A DNA stretch of 64,000 nt from an uncultured Clostridium sp. (lineage in GTDB: Bacteria; Bacillota; Clostridia; TANB77; CAG-508). Numbering within the stretch: the first letter of the stretch is position 1; each line of letters starts with the position of its first letter. This document shows, piece by piece, positions 53,368 to 62,643 of this stretch. The notes under the pieces were generated by a model, which was given only the letters and a program-made list of their open reading frames with translations, was not told the DNA's origin and ran no database searches. A program made the translations under genes and the position numbers. The stretch covers positions 1 through 64,000 of the forward strand of contig USFW01000004.1 of assembly GCA_900553985.1 (NCBI GenBank), given 5' to 3'.

Positions 53368-54402
53368 TTAAGTTTTACTTCTTGAAACAATTTTAACAAT
53401 TTGAATTATTCCTAAATAGCCAAAGAAAGGGTATAAAATTTGTACTAAATTTGAAAATCCAATTTTTGATATAAACACAGAAGTTATGCACATAATTAAC
53501 GCAATATGTTGATAACTTTTCTTTTTTTCGCATATATTTTGTATAAAACTATTTCCAACTGATATACTTGTTGTAAATATAGAACTTAATATTATAAATC
53601 CATATATAGTCGCTAATATATTGGAAAGTTTTGAAACCAAATATACTGCTGGCATTTCCAACTTTTCTATGTTTACATCAATTTTTGATAATATTAAAAA
53701 TAAAATCATTGATAATGTTGCAACTATTACCGTTATTAAAATAGATGCATATTTATTAATTATACTATTCTTTAAATAATCCTTTAATGTGATTAATACT
53801 GGAATTAATAATATACTATTATAACTACTATATAATATACTTTTTAGTATAAACATTAAGCTGTTATTATTATTTATAGTGTATTGCTGAATTTTGGAAA
53901 TATCAATTACTCCTAATATTTCTATTCCTATATATATAATAAAAAAAATTAAAAATGGAACTATAATTGTACTAACTTTTACAACCCCTTTTGTGCTAGT
54001 CATAAATATTATATAGCATGATATTGCTAATATAGCACTTCCTATTAAGCTATTTATTCCTAGTTGTTGTTCAAAATATGCCCCAAATCCTGAAATCATT
54101 ATGAAAAATGTTACTAATAAGAATGTATTAATAATAATGTTTAGTATGCTAATTAAATTTTTCTTGTCTCTTCCAATTATAATTTCTAAGAATTCTCTAT
54201 ATGTACTAATGTCATTTTTTTGTATTATTTTAAAGGTTTTATATATTATATATCCTATTAGTGTACTTGAAATTATAATCCCAATAATTCCCTTCATTCC
54301 ATATGCATAAAAGAAAACATAAATTTCTTGACCAGATGCAAATCCTGCACCAATTAATGCTCCTATTATTACAAAAACAATTTTCGAAATACTTTTTATC
54401 AT
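53368..54402 (-). CDS. YkvI-family membrane transporter-like protein
   Basis: 344 residues, about ten transmembrane helices. The N-terminus KIVFVIIGALIGAGFASGQE is the discontinuous first helix typical of YkvI, an APC-superfamily group related to branched-chain and other amino-acid carriers. GYIIYK after helix 2 and the C-terminal IVKIVSRSKT are ordinary. Substrate is unknown. It lies downstream of the Gld-type ABC genes but behind a terminator, so it is probably separately transcribed. Confidence 0.85.
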   Translation of the reverse strand: MIKSISKIVFVIIGALIGAGFASGQEIYVFFYAYGMKGIIGIIISSTLIGYIIYKTFKIIQKNDISTYREFLEIIIGRDKKNLISILNIIINTFLLVTFFIMISGFGAYFEQQLGINSLIGSAILAISCYIIFMTSTKGVVKVSTIIVPFLIFFIIYIGIEILGVIDISKIQQYTINNNNSLMFILKSILYSSYNSILLIPVLITLKDYLKNSIINKYASILITVIVATLSMILFLILSKIDVNIEKLEMPAVYLVSKLSNILATIYGFIILSSIFTTSISVGNSFIQNICEKKKSYQHIALIMCITSVFISKIGFSNLVQILYPFFGYLGIIQIVKIVSRSKT

Positions 54403-54444
54403 TACTTTTTAATATACCTTTCTTTTTGATTTTATACTTTCTGT

Positions 54445-54491
54445 AAAACAAGAAAAACTCCATAAATATTTTATGAAGCTTTTCTTGTTTT
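54445..54491 (-). terminator. Terminator of the Gld-type ABC operon
   Basis: AAAACAAGAAAA (54445-54456) pairs with TTTTCTTGTTTT (54480-54491), closing the three-gene operon. Confidence 0.8.
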
Positions 54492-54494
54492 ATT

Positions 54495-56108
54495 CTATTT
54501 TTTTCTTCTTCTTACTTGCCATACAATTATTCCTGCTATAATTATAGATATTGGAACTACAAATATAATTGCTTTTACTATTATATCTTGTTGTTCAGTT
54601 GCTGTATATGTTACTGTTCCTGTACTTTTTCTTGCTGTTATATCTTCTTCCCTATCTGATAATTTTGCAATTGAATTTAATACTACATCTTTATTATTAT
54701 ATGCTAATTGTATTATTGGATATTGAGAATTTTGGCTTAATTGATAATCTGAAACAAAAAAGTTTTCACCATATATAATTAACTTAGACGTTTTTGCTCC
54801 TTCTCCTGTTTCTTCATTTCCTTCTGATATAATTTTCTCTAATTCAGCACCTAATAGTAATTGTCCTTTTTCCTCATTTTCTTGAGCTTCATTTGATTGG
54901 ATACTAAAATCAGTTCTAAAATATGCACTTTCACTTGTTTTTAATATATCATTTTTTGTAACTTTTAATTCTGATAATTTTTCATCATTTACATTTATTT
55001 TAGTTGCATTTACAAAAATTATTCCATTTTCATATAAGTCTTCTGTAATTTCTGAATATTGAGCTTCTGGTATTATAAAATCAGGAGCGCCTGATAACAT
55101 TTTTGAGTTATCTGTTTCTCTAATTACACCAACCGTAAATGGTTCTATACCATATAACGCTAAGACTTTATTTACATTTGGCAAATCTTTAGATGTTGAT
55201 AAGGCTGCATTTAACCATAGAATGTTTCCACCTTTATTTATATAATCTATAATTGAATTTGTTGCCACATCATCAAAATCTTTTTCAGGTGTTGTAATTA
55301 CTAAAGTATCACAATCATCAGGAATTTTTCCTGTTGATAATACATTTAAAGTTGTTGTTTCTGTAATTTCATTTTGTAAATACATTTGTAGATATTTCAT
55401 ATTTTGATTTAATGAAAATTGTCCATATCCTTCTAAGAAATATACTTTTGGTATTTCATCAGCTGTTACTGTCATTATTGCACTTGTTAGTTTTTCTTCT
55501 GCAATGCTTATTCTTTCTCCTGTGCTTGAATCATATGTTACTAAGTCATTTGCTGATAAAACTTTTGATTTTTCTCCACAAGCTACTATTATTCCACTTG
55601 TATCTGTTGTAATTCCATATTTTTCTACTAAATCAGGTCTATCTGTTGCATTTACACTTTCTACAATAATTTTTTCATTTGCTTTATTATATTGCTTAGC
55701 CAAATCTAAATCTACTGCTTCTTCTGAATATCCAATAAAATATATATGAATCTCTTTATCTATATTCTTAACTTTATCTTTACTCTCATCTGACAATGTG
55801 TATAATTTTTCTTGACTGAAATCTATTGGCGTTAAATTTAATTTTTGCATTCCTATATTTATTCCTAAAAATATCGCAACTATTAATAAAACTAAGATTA
55901 ATGTTTTTGTTCCATTAATTAACCATTTTTTCTTGATTATTTCAATAAATTTGTTTGGCTTTTTTTCTTTTTTTGCTTTATTATCTGTTATTTTGCTTTT
56001 ATCTTTTTGTACTTTATTTTCTAATGTTTTATTTTTATCCTTTTTTATATTATTTTTAGGTTCTTTTCCTTTTAATTTAGCTTCTTTGCTTTTTTTATTC
56101 TCTTTCAA
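54495..56108 (-). CDS. GldG-family ABC transporter auxiliary protein
   Basis: About 537 residues from the chosen TTG start at 56108 (product begins with KENKKSKEAKLKG), which has AAAAGGAGG seven bases upstream; a longer frame to 56174 would overlap the permease. A lysine-rich cytoplasmic segment is followed by a transmembrane helix (TLILVLLIVAIFLGINIGMQ), an ABC_transp_aux/GldG domain (SDESKDKVKNIDKEIHIYFI, then TVTADEIPKVYFLEGYGQFS) and a C-terminal helix (IIVKAIIFVVPISIIIAGII). In Flavobacterium GldAFG serves gliding; in firmicutes the substrate is unknown. Confidence 0.88.
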   Translation of the reverse strand: MKENKKSKEAKLKGKEPKNNIKKDKNKTLENKVQKDKSKITDNKAKKEKKPNKFIEIIKKKWLINGTKTLILVLLIVAIFLGINIGMQKLNLTPIDFSQEKLYTLSDESKDKVKNIDKEIHIYFIGYSEEAVDLDLAKQYNKANEKIIVESVNATDRPDLVEKYGITTDTSGIIVACGEKSKVLSANDLVTYDSSTGERISIAEEKLTSAIMTVTADEIPKVYFLEGYGQFSLNQNMKYLQMYLQNEITETTTLNVLSTGKIPDDCDTLVITTPEKDFDDVATNSIIDYINKGGNILWLNAALSTSKDLPNVNKVLALYGIEPFTVGVIRETDNSKMLSGAPDFIIPEAQYSEITEDLYENGIIFVNATKINVNDEKLSELKVTKNDILKTSESAYFRTDFSIQSNEAQENEEKGQLLLGAELEKIISEGNEETGEGAKTSKLIIYGENFFVSDYQLSQNSQYPIIQLAYNNKDVVLNSIAKLSDREEDITARKSTGTVTYTATEQQDIIVKAIIFVVPISIIIAGIIVWQVRRRKK

Positions 56109-56122
56109 AATTATGCCTCCTT

Positions 56123-56803
56123 TTACCTTACACTTTTTCTTCTTTGCATTACTATTATTGTTAATACTAAACACATAACTGTAAATGCTATAAATGTTAC
56201 CATATCTGCGATGTCTATTTGTCCTGAAGGAAATTTAGTAAATAAATTTATTAGTGAAAAATTTGAAAATGCACTACTAAAGTTTGGTAAAAACCATGTT
56301 AATATAAAAAATCCTATTGTTATAACTCCTGCAACTATTTGATTTTCTGTTATACTTGAAGCTAATATTCCAAAAGATATATAGCTCATTGCTAATAATA
56401 AAAATCCAAATAAAGTTACTAATGCTGTTGTTATATGAGGTGTTCCAAAGAAACTTAATATTCCAAAATATAAAAATGTACAAAGTTCAGTTATTAAAAC
56501 AATTAGTGTTGCTGATATAAATTTTCCTAACACAACTTTTGTAATGCTAAGAGGTGATGTTAATAATAATTGTTCTGTTCCTGATTTTCTTTCTTCTGCA
56601 ATTGTTCTCATTGTTAATATTGGAGTAATAAATGTTAATATTGTTGCTCCAGAATAAAATATGTATTCAAAATTTGTGCTTTTATAGTAAAATACATCTG
56701 TATAGAAAAATATACTAAACATTAATAAAAATAATCCTATAAAAACATATCCTACTGGTGAAAAGAAGTATGATTTAAATTCTTTTTTTATAACTGCCCA
56801 CAT
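56123..56803 (-). CDS. ABC-2 type permease (GldF-like)
   Basis: 226 residues with six membrane helices. MWAVIKKEFKSYFFSPVGYV is the standard start of GldF/NosY-like permeases, and TMRTIAEERKSGTEQLLLTS is the conserved cytoplasmic loop that contacts the ATPase. It overlaps the ATPase gene by one base and is 14 bp from gldG, so the three genes form one operon. Confidence 0.92.
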   Translation of the reverse strand: MWAVIKKEFKSYFFSPVGYVFIGLFLLMFSIFFYTDVFYYKSTNFEYIFYSGATILTFITPILTMRTIAEERKSGTEQLLLTSPLSITKVVLGKFISATLIVLITELCTFLYFGILSFFGTPHITTALVTLFGFLLLAMSYISFGILASSITENQIVAGVITIGFFILTWFLPNFSSAFSNFSLINLFTKFPSGQIDIADMVTFIAFTVMCLVLTIIVMQRRKSVR

Positions 56804-57744
56804 TATTTATTTCCTCCTTCTATTAATTTCATAAATGCATCTTCTAATGTAGTATCTGCTTTTTTCATTTCAAAAATTGTAATATTTTCTTTAGCAAATT
56901 CTGAGAAGATTGTTTTTCTAATATCGATATCTTTTTCAGCTTCTATTAGATATTGTTTTGTTCCATCTTTATTTTCTTCAACTAACTCAATCTTTTTTAC
57001 ACCATTTATTTTATCTTTTATTTGTTCTACTTTATTTTCAGTATCTTCAACCATTACATAAATACAGTTATTGTTATTAACTTTGTTTTCTAGATTTTGT
57101 GGTGTATCTACTGCAACTATTTTCCCTTTGTTTATTATTATAACTTTGTTACAAATTTGACTTACTTCTGATAAAATATGTGAACTTAAAATAATTGTAT
57201 GCGTTTTTCCTAATTCTTTTATTAAATTTCTTATTTCCGTTATTTGTTTAGGGTCTAGACCAACAGTTGGTTCATCTAATATTAATATTTTAGGCTCTCC
57301 TACTAAAGCACCTGCCATACTAACTCTTTGTTTATATCCTCTTGAAAGATTTTTTATAAGTTTTTTCTCAACATCTTTCAATCCTGTTTGTTCTATTATT
57401 TTTTCAACTTTTTCTTTTCTTGTTTTTCTATCAACTTGCTTTATTTCTGCCATATATGTTACAAATTCTTTTACTGTTAAATCAGTATAAAGTGGTACTC
57501 CTTCTGGCATATATCCTATTTCTTTTTTTGCTTTTTTTGGTTTTTTTAATGTATCAAAACCATCAATTATTACTTCTCCTTCTGTTTGCTCAAGAAATCC
57601 TGTTAAAATATTCATTGTTGTACTTTTTCCTGCACCATTAGGTCCAAGTAATCCTACTATTTCGCCATCTTCAATAGTAAAACTAATATTTTCTACGGCT
57701 ACGGCTTTTCCATACCTTTTTGTAATATTTTTTACCTCTATCAC
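56803..57744 (-). CDS. ABC transporter ATP-binding protein (GldA-like)
   Basis: 313 residues. Walker A is GLLGPNGAGKSTTMNILTGF, the signature is KNLSRGYKQRVSMAGALVGE, and Walker B ILILDEPTVGLDP, followed by an H-loop His in ILSSHILSEV. The C-terminal extension (about 225-313) is the regulatory tail common in this export family. First gene of a three-gene operon with an ABC-2 permease and a GldG-type protein; GGAGG precedes the ATG. Confidence 0.93.
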   Translation of the reverse strand: MIEVKNITKRYGKAVAVENISFTIEDGEIVGLLGPNGAGKSTTMNILTGFLEQTEGEVIIDGFDTLKKPKKAKKEIGYMPEGVPLYTDLTVKEFVTYMAEIKQVDRKTRKEKVEKIIEQTGLKDVEKKLIKNLSRGYKQRVSMAGALVGEPKILILDEPTVGLDPKQITEIRNLIKELGKTHTIILSSHILSEVSQICNKVIIINKGKIVAVDTPQNLENKVNNNNCIYVMVEDTENKVEQIKDKINGVKKIELVEENKDGTKQYLIEAEKDIDIRKTIFSEFAKENITIFEMKKADTTLEDAFMKLIEGGNK

Positions 57745-57940
57745 AAAAAATTCCTCCTTTAAATTTTTAATATTATGCTCATATTATCATTTTATAGATT
57801 TAATGTAAAGATTTTCACAAAAAATTCACATAAGCTTTACGGGCGTATTGGTTTAATGTTTTTTGTAAATTTATCATATTAATTTTTATTACTCATATTT
57901 ATTATATATAATTTATTTTTTATTTTGAGGTTGTGAATTT

Positions 57941-58564
57941 ATGGAATTTATATATACTTTTTGCTTGGCTTTTATTTTGATTTTTTTATCTGAATTAGGT
58001 GATAAAACACAATTGTTAGTTTTGTCTTTTTCTTCTAAAAGTAAAACAAAGAATATTTTGCTTGGTGTTGCTTTAGGTACTTTTTTTAGTCATGGTCTTG
58101 CTATTCTTTTCGGTAGTAGAGTTTCTGAATTGGCTAATCCTAAGGTTTCTTATTTCTTAAGTATTTTTACTTATATTTCGTTTATTTTATTTGGAGTTTT
58201 GGGATTTGTTTTTAAGAAAAAAGATAATGATTCAGATGATAGTAATTTGGATGATAGTAATTTTAATTTATTAAAAAAAGTTTCTAAATTTAAAATAAAT
58301 TATGTTTTCATAATTGCTATTAGTATTTTTATAGGAGAACTTGGTGATAAGACTTTTCTTTCTTCTTTAGGACTTGGTTTACAGCATCCTGATTTTAAGT
58401 TTTCTTTGATTCTTGGTTGTATTTTTGGAATGGTTGCTAGTAATGCTTTTTCTATTGTTTTTGGGAAACTTCTAATGTGTAAGTTGAAAACTGAAACTAT
58501 TGAGTTTTTTTCTAATTTGGCTTTTATTGTTTTTGGGATTTTGGGATTGATTTTCTTGATGTAA
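57941..58564 (+). CDS. GDT1/TMEM165 (UPF0016) cation transporter
   Basis: 207 residues, six membrane helices in two homologous halves. The hallmark E-x-G-D-(K/R)-(T/S) motif occurs twice: LSELGDKTQLLVL near residue 20 and IGELGDKTFLSSL near residue 135. Bacterial members export Mn2+; the direction and ion here are by homology. No yybP-ykoY manganese riboswitch was seen in the 196-bp leader. A weak GAGGT ribosome site precedes the ATG. Confidence 0.9.
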   Translation: MEFIYTFCLAFILIFLSELGDKTQLLVLSFSSKSKTKNILLGVALGTFFSHGLAILFGSRVSELANPKVSYFLSIFTYISFILFGVLGFVFKKKDNDSDDSNLDDSNFNLLKKVSKFKINYVFIIAISIFIGELGDKTFLSSLGLGLQHPDFKFSLILGCIFGMVASNAFSIVFGKLLMCKLKTETIEFFSNLAFIVFGILGLIFLM

Positions 58565-58781
58565 TAAAAACTAATTCTAATGCTTTTTTATGATTTATAG
58601 CTTCATATATTTCTCTTGGCTCTTTTCCTTCGATTTTAAAGCTATTGTCATTATATAAAATAGCATAAGTTTCAGCATAGGTAAGTGTACTTCCTTCAAT
58701 GGCATTTGAATGATATGTGCTTCTTGTTATTAAATCTTTTATATATTGTTCGTTATTCAAAATAAACTTTAAAATATTCAT
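58524..58781 (-). pseudogene. Truncated Fic-family protein (N-terminal fragment)
   Basis: From ATG 58781 (AGAGG upstream) the frame gives 85 residues. The first 71 (DLITRSTYHSNAIEGSTLTY, then YEAINHKKALELV) are the N-terminal helical region typical of Fic proteins, including the N-x-I-E-G-x-x-L motif. The remaining 14 residues come from the antisense of the transporter gene. The Fic core with HPFxxGNGR is absent. The break falls at about 58565-58569, immediately beside the transporter stop codon. A deletion or insertion end is likely. Confidence 0.75.
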
Positions 58782-58801
58782 ATTAATTACCTCTATTTTA
58801 T

Positions 58802-58836
58802 AAAAAAAGACTTGGAAAATGCCCAAGTCTTTTTTT
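58802..58836. terminator. Bidirectional terminator upstream of the Fic fragment
   Basis: AAAAAAAGACTTGG pairs with CCAAGTCTTTTTT, a strong stem with T runs on both strands. Confidence 0.85.
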
Positions 58837-59032
58837 ATTGTCCCTATTTAAGGTTGGACTTCCTACATTTTTTGGTCGAAGTGAGGAGAATTTGTAGTTC
58901 AAGTTTGCTTACTTTCTGGATGCTTTAGGCTTTTTTTATGTAGTTTGAATGCAGTTGAATAAATTTTATTGAAAAATTTTTTAAATGTTTGTATAATGGT
59001 CTTAAAGAAAAGCTATAAGAGGTGGAGAATTT

Positions 59033-59224
59033 ATGAAAATTATATGCTTAAAATGTAATGATATAATTGAATCTTTAAGTGTTCACGATTATAAAAAATG
59101 TAAATGTGGAGCATGTTCAATTGATGGTGGAAATGAATATACAAGAATTAGTGGAGATTTTAAGTACATTCATTGGGTATATGATGATGGACATGAAGAA
59201 GAAATACTTACTAAAAATAATTAA
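59033..59224 (+). CDS. Small Cys-rich mobile-element protein (DUF7695-like)
   Basis: 63 residues with a small zinc-ribbon-like start: CLKCNDIIES followed by CKCGACSIDGGNEYTRISGD and a C-terminal WVYDDGHEEE. The four cysteines suggest a bound zinc. Proteins of this pattern are common in phage and integrative elements of gut firmicutes; function unknown. AGGTGGAG lies upstream of the ATG. Confidence 0.7.
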   Translation: MKIICLKCNDIIESLSVHDYKKCKCGACSIDGGNEYTRISGDFKYIHWVYDDGHEEEILTKNN

Positions 59225-59338
59225 TTGTAGATATTGAAAAATATGTCATAAACTTATTTACAATTTTATAAAATTTGTAATTTTGAATTTATTAATTTCT
59301 TCTTAGAATTTTGCCCGACTTTTTTGAATTTTGGTCAA

Positions 59339-59404
59339 TCTTTGTCCGGAATTCGGCCGATTTTTGTCCGGAATTCGGCCGATTTTTGTCTGGAATTCGG
59401 CCGA
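59339..59404. repeat. Three tandem 22-bp GC-rich repeats
   Basis: Three units (59339-59360, 59361-59382, 59383-59404), nearly identical to TTTTTGTCCGGAATTCGGCC plus GA, each with a partly palindromic CCGGAATTCGG core. A degenerate extra unit (TTGCCCGACTTTTTTG) precedes them. They stand out in this AT-rich genome and could be iterons or operator sites of the element. Confidence 0.85.
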
Positions 59405-59456
59405 ATTCTTTTGAATTTAGGCTAAATCATTTTTTAAATTAGACAGTTTTAAATAT

Positions 59457-61133
59457 TTAATTATCTTTATTTAAAACCCATATAGAATTTGTACGACTTC
59501 CAATATTTTTTATTTTTTTCTCTTTATTTTGCAAACATTCAATTAATAAATATTTAATTCTTCTTTTTTTCTTATCTTCAGATAAAAATTCTGGCATTTT
59601 ATCAAGTAACAAATCATTTATTTCATTTCTTGTTGCTTTACCATATGTCTTTATCAATTCTACTATCATTTGTTTATACATATCATTACTTAATCCACGA
59701 TTTTTTATATATTTTGCTTTTTCATCTGTTATTTCTGAGATTTCTTTAGAAATATATAAGTTTGGATATCTTCCTTCTACTAATTTTTCTTTTTTTAGTA
59801 AATCAGACTGTTGCTTTGTTATATGTATTCCTTTTTGAACTCTATCTAATAGCATTACAATACCAATATCTAAATCAGTTTTTTCAAAAAGCATTTTTGT
59901 ATATTTTTCATCTAATATTTTTCCATACAAAGTTATCTTTACTCTTCCCTCTACTGATAAATCATAGTCAGGCATAGGGAAGAATTTTTGCTTTTGATTA
60001 TTAAATACTCTTCTTATACCACTTCCAGCAGTATCAATCATATTTAAATTAACCATTGCATTTGCTAAAAACGGATTTCTATAATATGGAGGAACATAAC
60101 TTTCATCTAGTAAAAATTTATCAACATTCTGAGGAATAAAAGTTCCTTCGTTTATAAAAATTAATTTTTCTTTCATTTCTAATATATTTATTCTACCATG
60201 TTTTCTGTAATCTTGATGAGCGATTGCATTGTTTAATAACTCTCTTAAAGTATAATTATCATATTGATCCACTTCATTTGGAAATAATGTTATTTCATTA
60301 ACCATATATCTATATCTTAAATTTCTAATTTTATTTTTTGCTTTTTCAACATTTACTAAAAATGGAATTGTAAAGTGTTCATAATCTAAAATTTCTCCAT
60401 TCTCTTGCAATTTCCATGTTATTTGCGGAATAAAATCTTCAAACAAATAACTATTTTCTTCTTTTCCAAGTAATAGTAAAGCTGTACGAGTCACTTTACC
60501 ATTTAATAAAACCTTCGCTTTATTTAGAAATGTAATATCATCCATATTATCCACTTCTTTAGCAATTTCTTTATCTTCATTTTTCTTTTTAAATTGTTCT
60601 CTTGCTTTTAAAATGGCTTCTTTGTCTAAATCATCTACTGTCAAACCTTCTATAATCTGTCTTGACCAATCGAAATTCATTGTTGACTTAATTTGATCAG
60701 ATTTCATTTGATTTAAAGGAACTAACTCCTCATCATTTCTATCATAAGCAAATCCTCTCCATGTTGTTGGAATTCCCATAGCTGCTGGTATTTTAAACAT
60801 TATTACTCTTTTATTATCTTCTACAAATAATTCAAAAATATCCAAAAAAGTAATTCCATCATTAGTTACCTTTGTAATTTCTTTTTTTTATTTATTCAAA
60901 TTGCCATTGTTTCTATATTTAGTGTTAACAAACTCATGAGTTTTATCTTTAATTCCAAAGATTAACCATGAATATTGCTTTCCAACTAAGTTAGCAGCAT
61001 TACTCAATGCAGAAAAGTATTTTCCAAGTTTTTCAAAATCAAAACTATTATTTGCTTCTTTATATTCTATACACTCATTTTCGTCATTTTTTAATAATGA
61101 AAATAATATTTGTTCAAGTTCCGAATCTTTCAT
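59457..61133 (-). pseudogene. ATP-binding AlbA_2 (Slfn-like) transcriptional regulator with an in-frame stop
   Basis: One frame of 559 codons interrupted only by TAA at 60890-60888. The first part (ECIEYKEANNSFDFEKLGKY, then YSWLIFGIKDKTHEFVNTKY) is the AlbA_2/Schlafen-like domain. After the stop the frame continues KKEITKVTNDGITFLDIFEL with a DNA-binding/ATPase-like middle (NNAIAHQDYRKHGRINILEM as the HATPase_c_4 motif) and a winged-helix end. Full length is normal for the family, so a single nonsense change (probably TTA to TAA) is the likely defect. Part of the decaying element. Confidence 0.8.
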
Positions 61134-61149
61134 TAAGACTTACTCCTTC

Positions 61150-61500
61150 CTATAATCTACTCATTATATCAATATACTCACTAGCAGTTAATACTGTTCT
61201 ATGTAAATGTAATTGAGTATAATAAGTATCTTTATTTTTTTGATATATAGCATTTATAATTTTACAATTTTCATCTTTATCAATTGTCATCACTAGACCT
61301 AACACATTATATCTTTGTGATAATTTTGTAGTATATAATACAATTCTATCAATTGCATCAAGTGGCATTTCTTCATCATCAAAAGAATCAATTTCAACAA
61401 TTATAACACTATTCTTTTAATCCTTAACTTTCATCATATTTTGTGGTTTATGGGCTTTGATATTCTCAAAATCATTAAATATATTATCTATTTTTAGCAT
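61150..61500 (-). pseudogene. Small element gene with an in-frame stop
   Basis: From ATG 61500 the frame reads MLKIDNIFNDFENIKAHKPQ then a TAA at 61419-61417, and continues in the same frame NSVIIVEIDSFDDEEMPLDA to the stop at 61150; 117 codons in all. The downstream part has an alpha/beta pattern and a TYYTQLHLHRTVLT segment. Proteins of this type accompany the AlbA gene in integrative elements; function unknown to me. An internal ATG at 61368 could give a 72-residue product. Confidence 0.6.
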
Positions 61501-61530
61501 AGAAATATTTGTATTGGTTATAGATTCTCC

Positions 61531-61935
61531 TTAGGTAGTTTTTCCTATTCCACAACATAATTCGTTTATAGCTATGCTTAGTGTAGTATCATTTTTGTAG
61601 ATTTCTTTTAATTTATTCATTTTCTTTTTTGTAAAGTTATATTTATCTTTAATAGCAGATATATCAAGTGTGTCTCTATCTGTTTCATTTACAAATACAT
61701 CTGGTGTTCTTCCAAGTAAATAATCTATAGAAACATTAAAAATTGTAGCTAGTTTTTTTATTGCTTCTATATTTGGCTCTCTTATATCTAATTCATATTT
61801 TGATATTACTGCAAGTTCTACTCCTAATCTTGTTTCAATATCTTCTTGAGTAAATCCATTTTTTTCTCTTAAATACTTTATTCTTTCTCCGTTTGTCATA
61901 CTTCTTAATTTATGTATAAATTTTATCATATCCAT
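61531..61935 (-). CDS. XRE-family transcriptional regulator
   Basis: 134 residues. A Cro/CI-type helix-turn-helix at about 16-70 (ERIKYLREKNGFTQEDIETR, then SKYELDIREPNIEAIKKLAT), followed by a short C-terminal domain of unknown contact. The first 12 residues are atypical, and a second Met (MTNGERIKYL) is a more usual start, although neither has a clear ribosome site. Probably the control gene of the integrative element. Confidence 0.88.
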   Translation of the reverse strand: MDMIKFIHKLRSMTNGERIKYLREKNGFTQEDIETRLGVELAVISKYELDIREPNIEAIKKLATIFNVSIDYLLGRTPDVFVNETDRDTLDISAIKDKYNFTKKKMNKLKEIYKNDTTLSIAINELCCGIGKTT

Positions 61936-61944
61936 TTTGGAAGG

Positions 61945-62277
61945 TCAATAATCGTTGAGAATTAAATATTTTTTATATAAAAGTTTTAGAAAGTTTAAAA
62001 GATTTAAAGAAGATGAACTTAAAAAAGTAAATACTATTTGAATAATAACAATTAAATTTTGTAAATAATAGTAATTAAATACTAAATATATATTTCTTTC
62101 TTCATCTATCCAATGATTTTTTTGAGAAAGTGATAATCTATCTAGTAAAAAGGCATATAGTATTTTACTATCTGAATTTAGTCTATCTTTATATAAAGAA
62201 CTTACAAATAGTTCTTGTGGTATTTTATAGTATGAATTTTCTAAATATTCATTATCTTTATAAGGTTTAAATTCCAT
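61945..62277 (-). pseudogene. Truncated replication initiator (RepA_N/DnaD-like) of an integrative element
   Basis: 110 codons. The first 66 residues (YYKIPQELFVSSLYKDRLNS followed by SKILYAFLLDRLSLSQKN) match the start of replication initiator/RepA_N proteins of Tn916-like and other elements. After IYLVF the sequence turns into low-complexity hydrophobic residues that do not belong to the family; the normal protein is over 250 residues. AAAGGAGAAC precedes the ATG. The break shows no CGG and no obvious one-base repair. Confidence 0.65.
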
Positions 62278-62643
62278 AAAAAAAGTTCTCCTTTCTGTTT
62301 ATTTGAAGAACTTTAAAACTACTTGATATTTTTTCATTGAAATTTTCTTGAAACTTTTCTTGAAGAAAATAAGCAAATTTTATAGAATTTTTTTGAACTC
62401 AAAAAAATTATGCTATTTCTCATTTTCATTGAAAAATAGCATAATTCATAACTTTTGAATTTTTATAAATTCTCTTAAATTCCCTTGAAAAAGGGCAAAC
62501 TATGGTCGAGGTGACTTGTTTTGCACTTCGTCAACCTCTTATATATCAAACGTTTCAGACGTTATTTCAATTCTAGAACATAATTCTAGAAAAAACTAGC
62601 TTTTCAGTCTTATTATTCCTTCTACGTCATTCCTTAGTATTTT
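62278..62643. other. Element intergenic region with hairpins and TTGAAA repeats
   Basis: 366 bp without a gene. It holds the integrase terminator, several direct TTTCTTGAAA-like repeats (62336-62375), small palindromes at CCCTTGAAAAAGGG and AACGTTTCAGACGTT, and a GC-richer stem GAGGTGAC/GTCAACCTC. This may be an origin or attachment region; no core site could be proven. Confidence 0.4.
62406..62446 (-). terminator. Terminator downstream of the integrase
   Basis: A perfect 13-bp stem (62406-62418 with 62434-62446), followed by seven T on the minus strand. Confidence 0.8.

Noticed and set aside
57745..57940. yybP-ykoY manganese riboswitch upstream of the GDT1 transporter
   Set aside because: Expected from the gene family, but none of the conserved loop sequences is present in the leader.
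59339..59404. CRISPR array
   Set aside because: The three units are directly adjacent without spacers, so they are tandem repeats, not a repeat-spacer array. No cas genes are in the window.
60888..61419. TAA recoded as a sense codon
   Set aside because: TAA serves as the ordinary stop for many genes in the window (for example the initiator-side, SufB-side and small genes), so two nonsense mutations are simpler.
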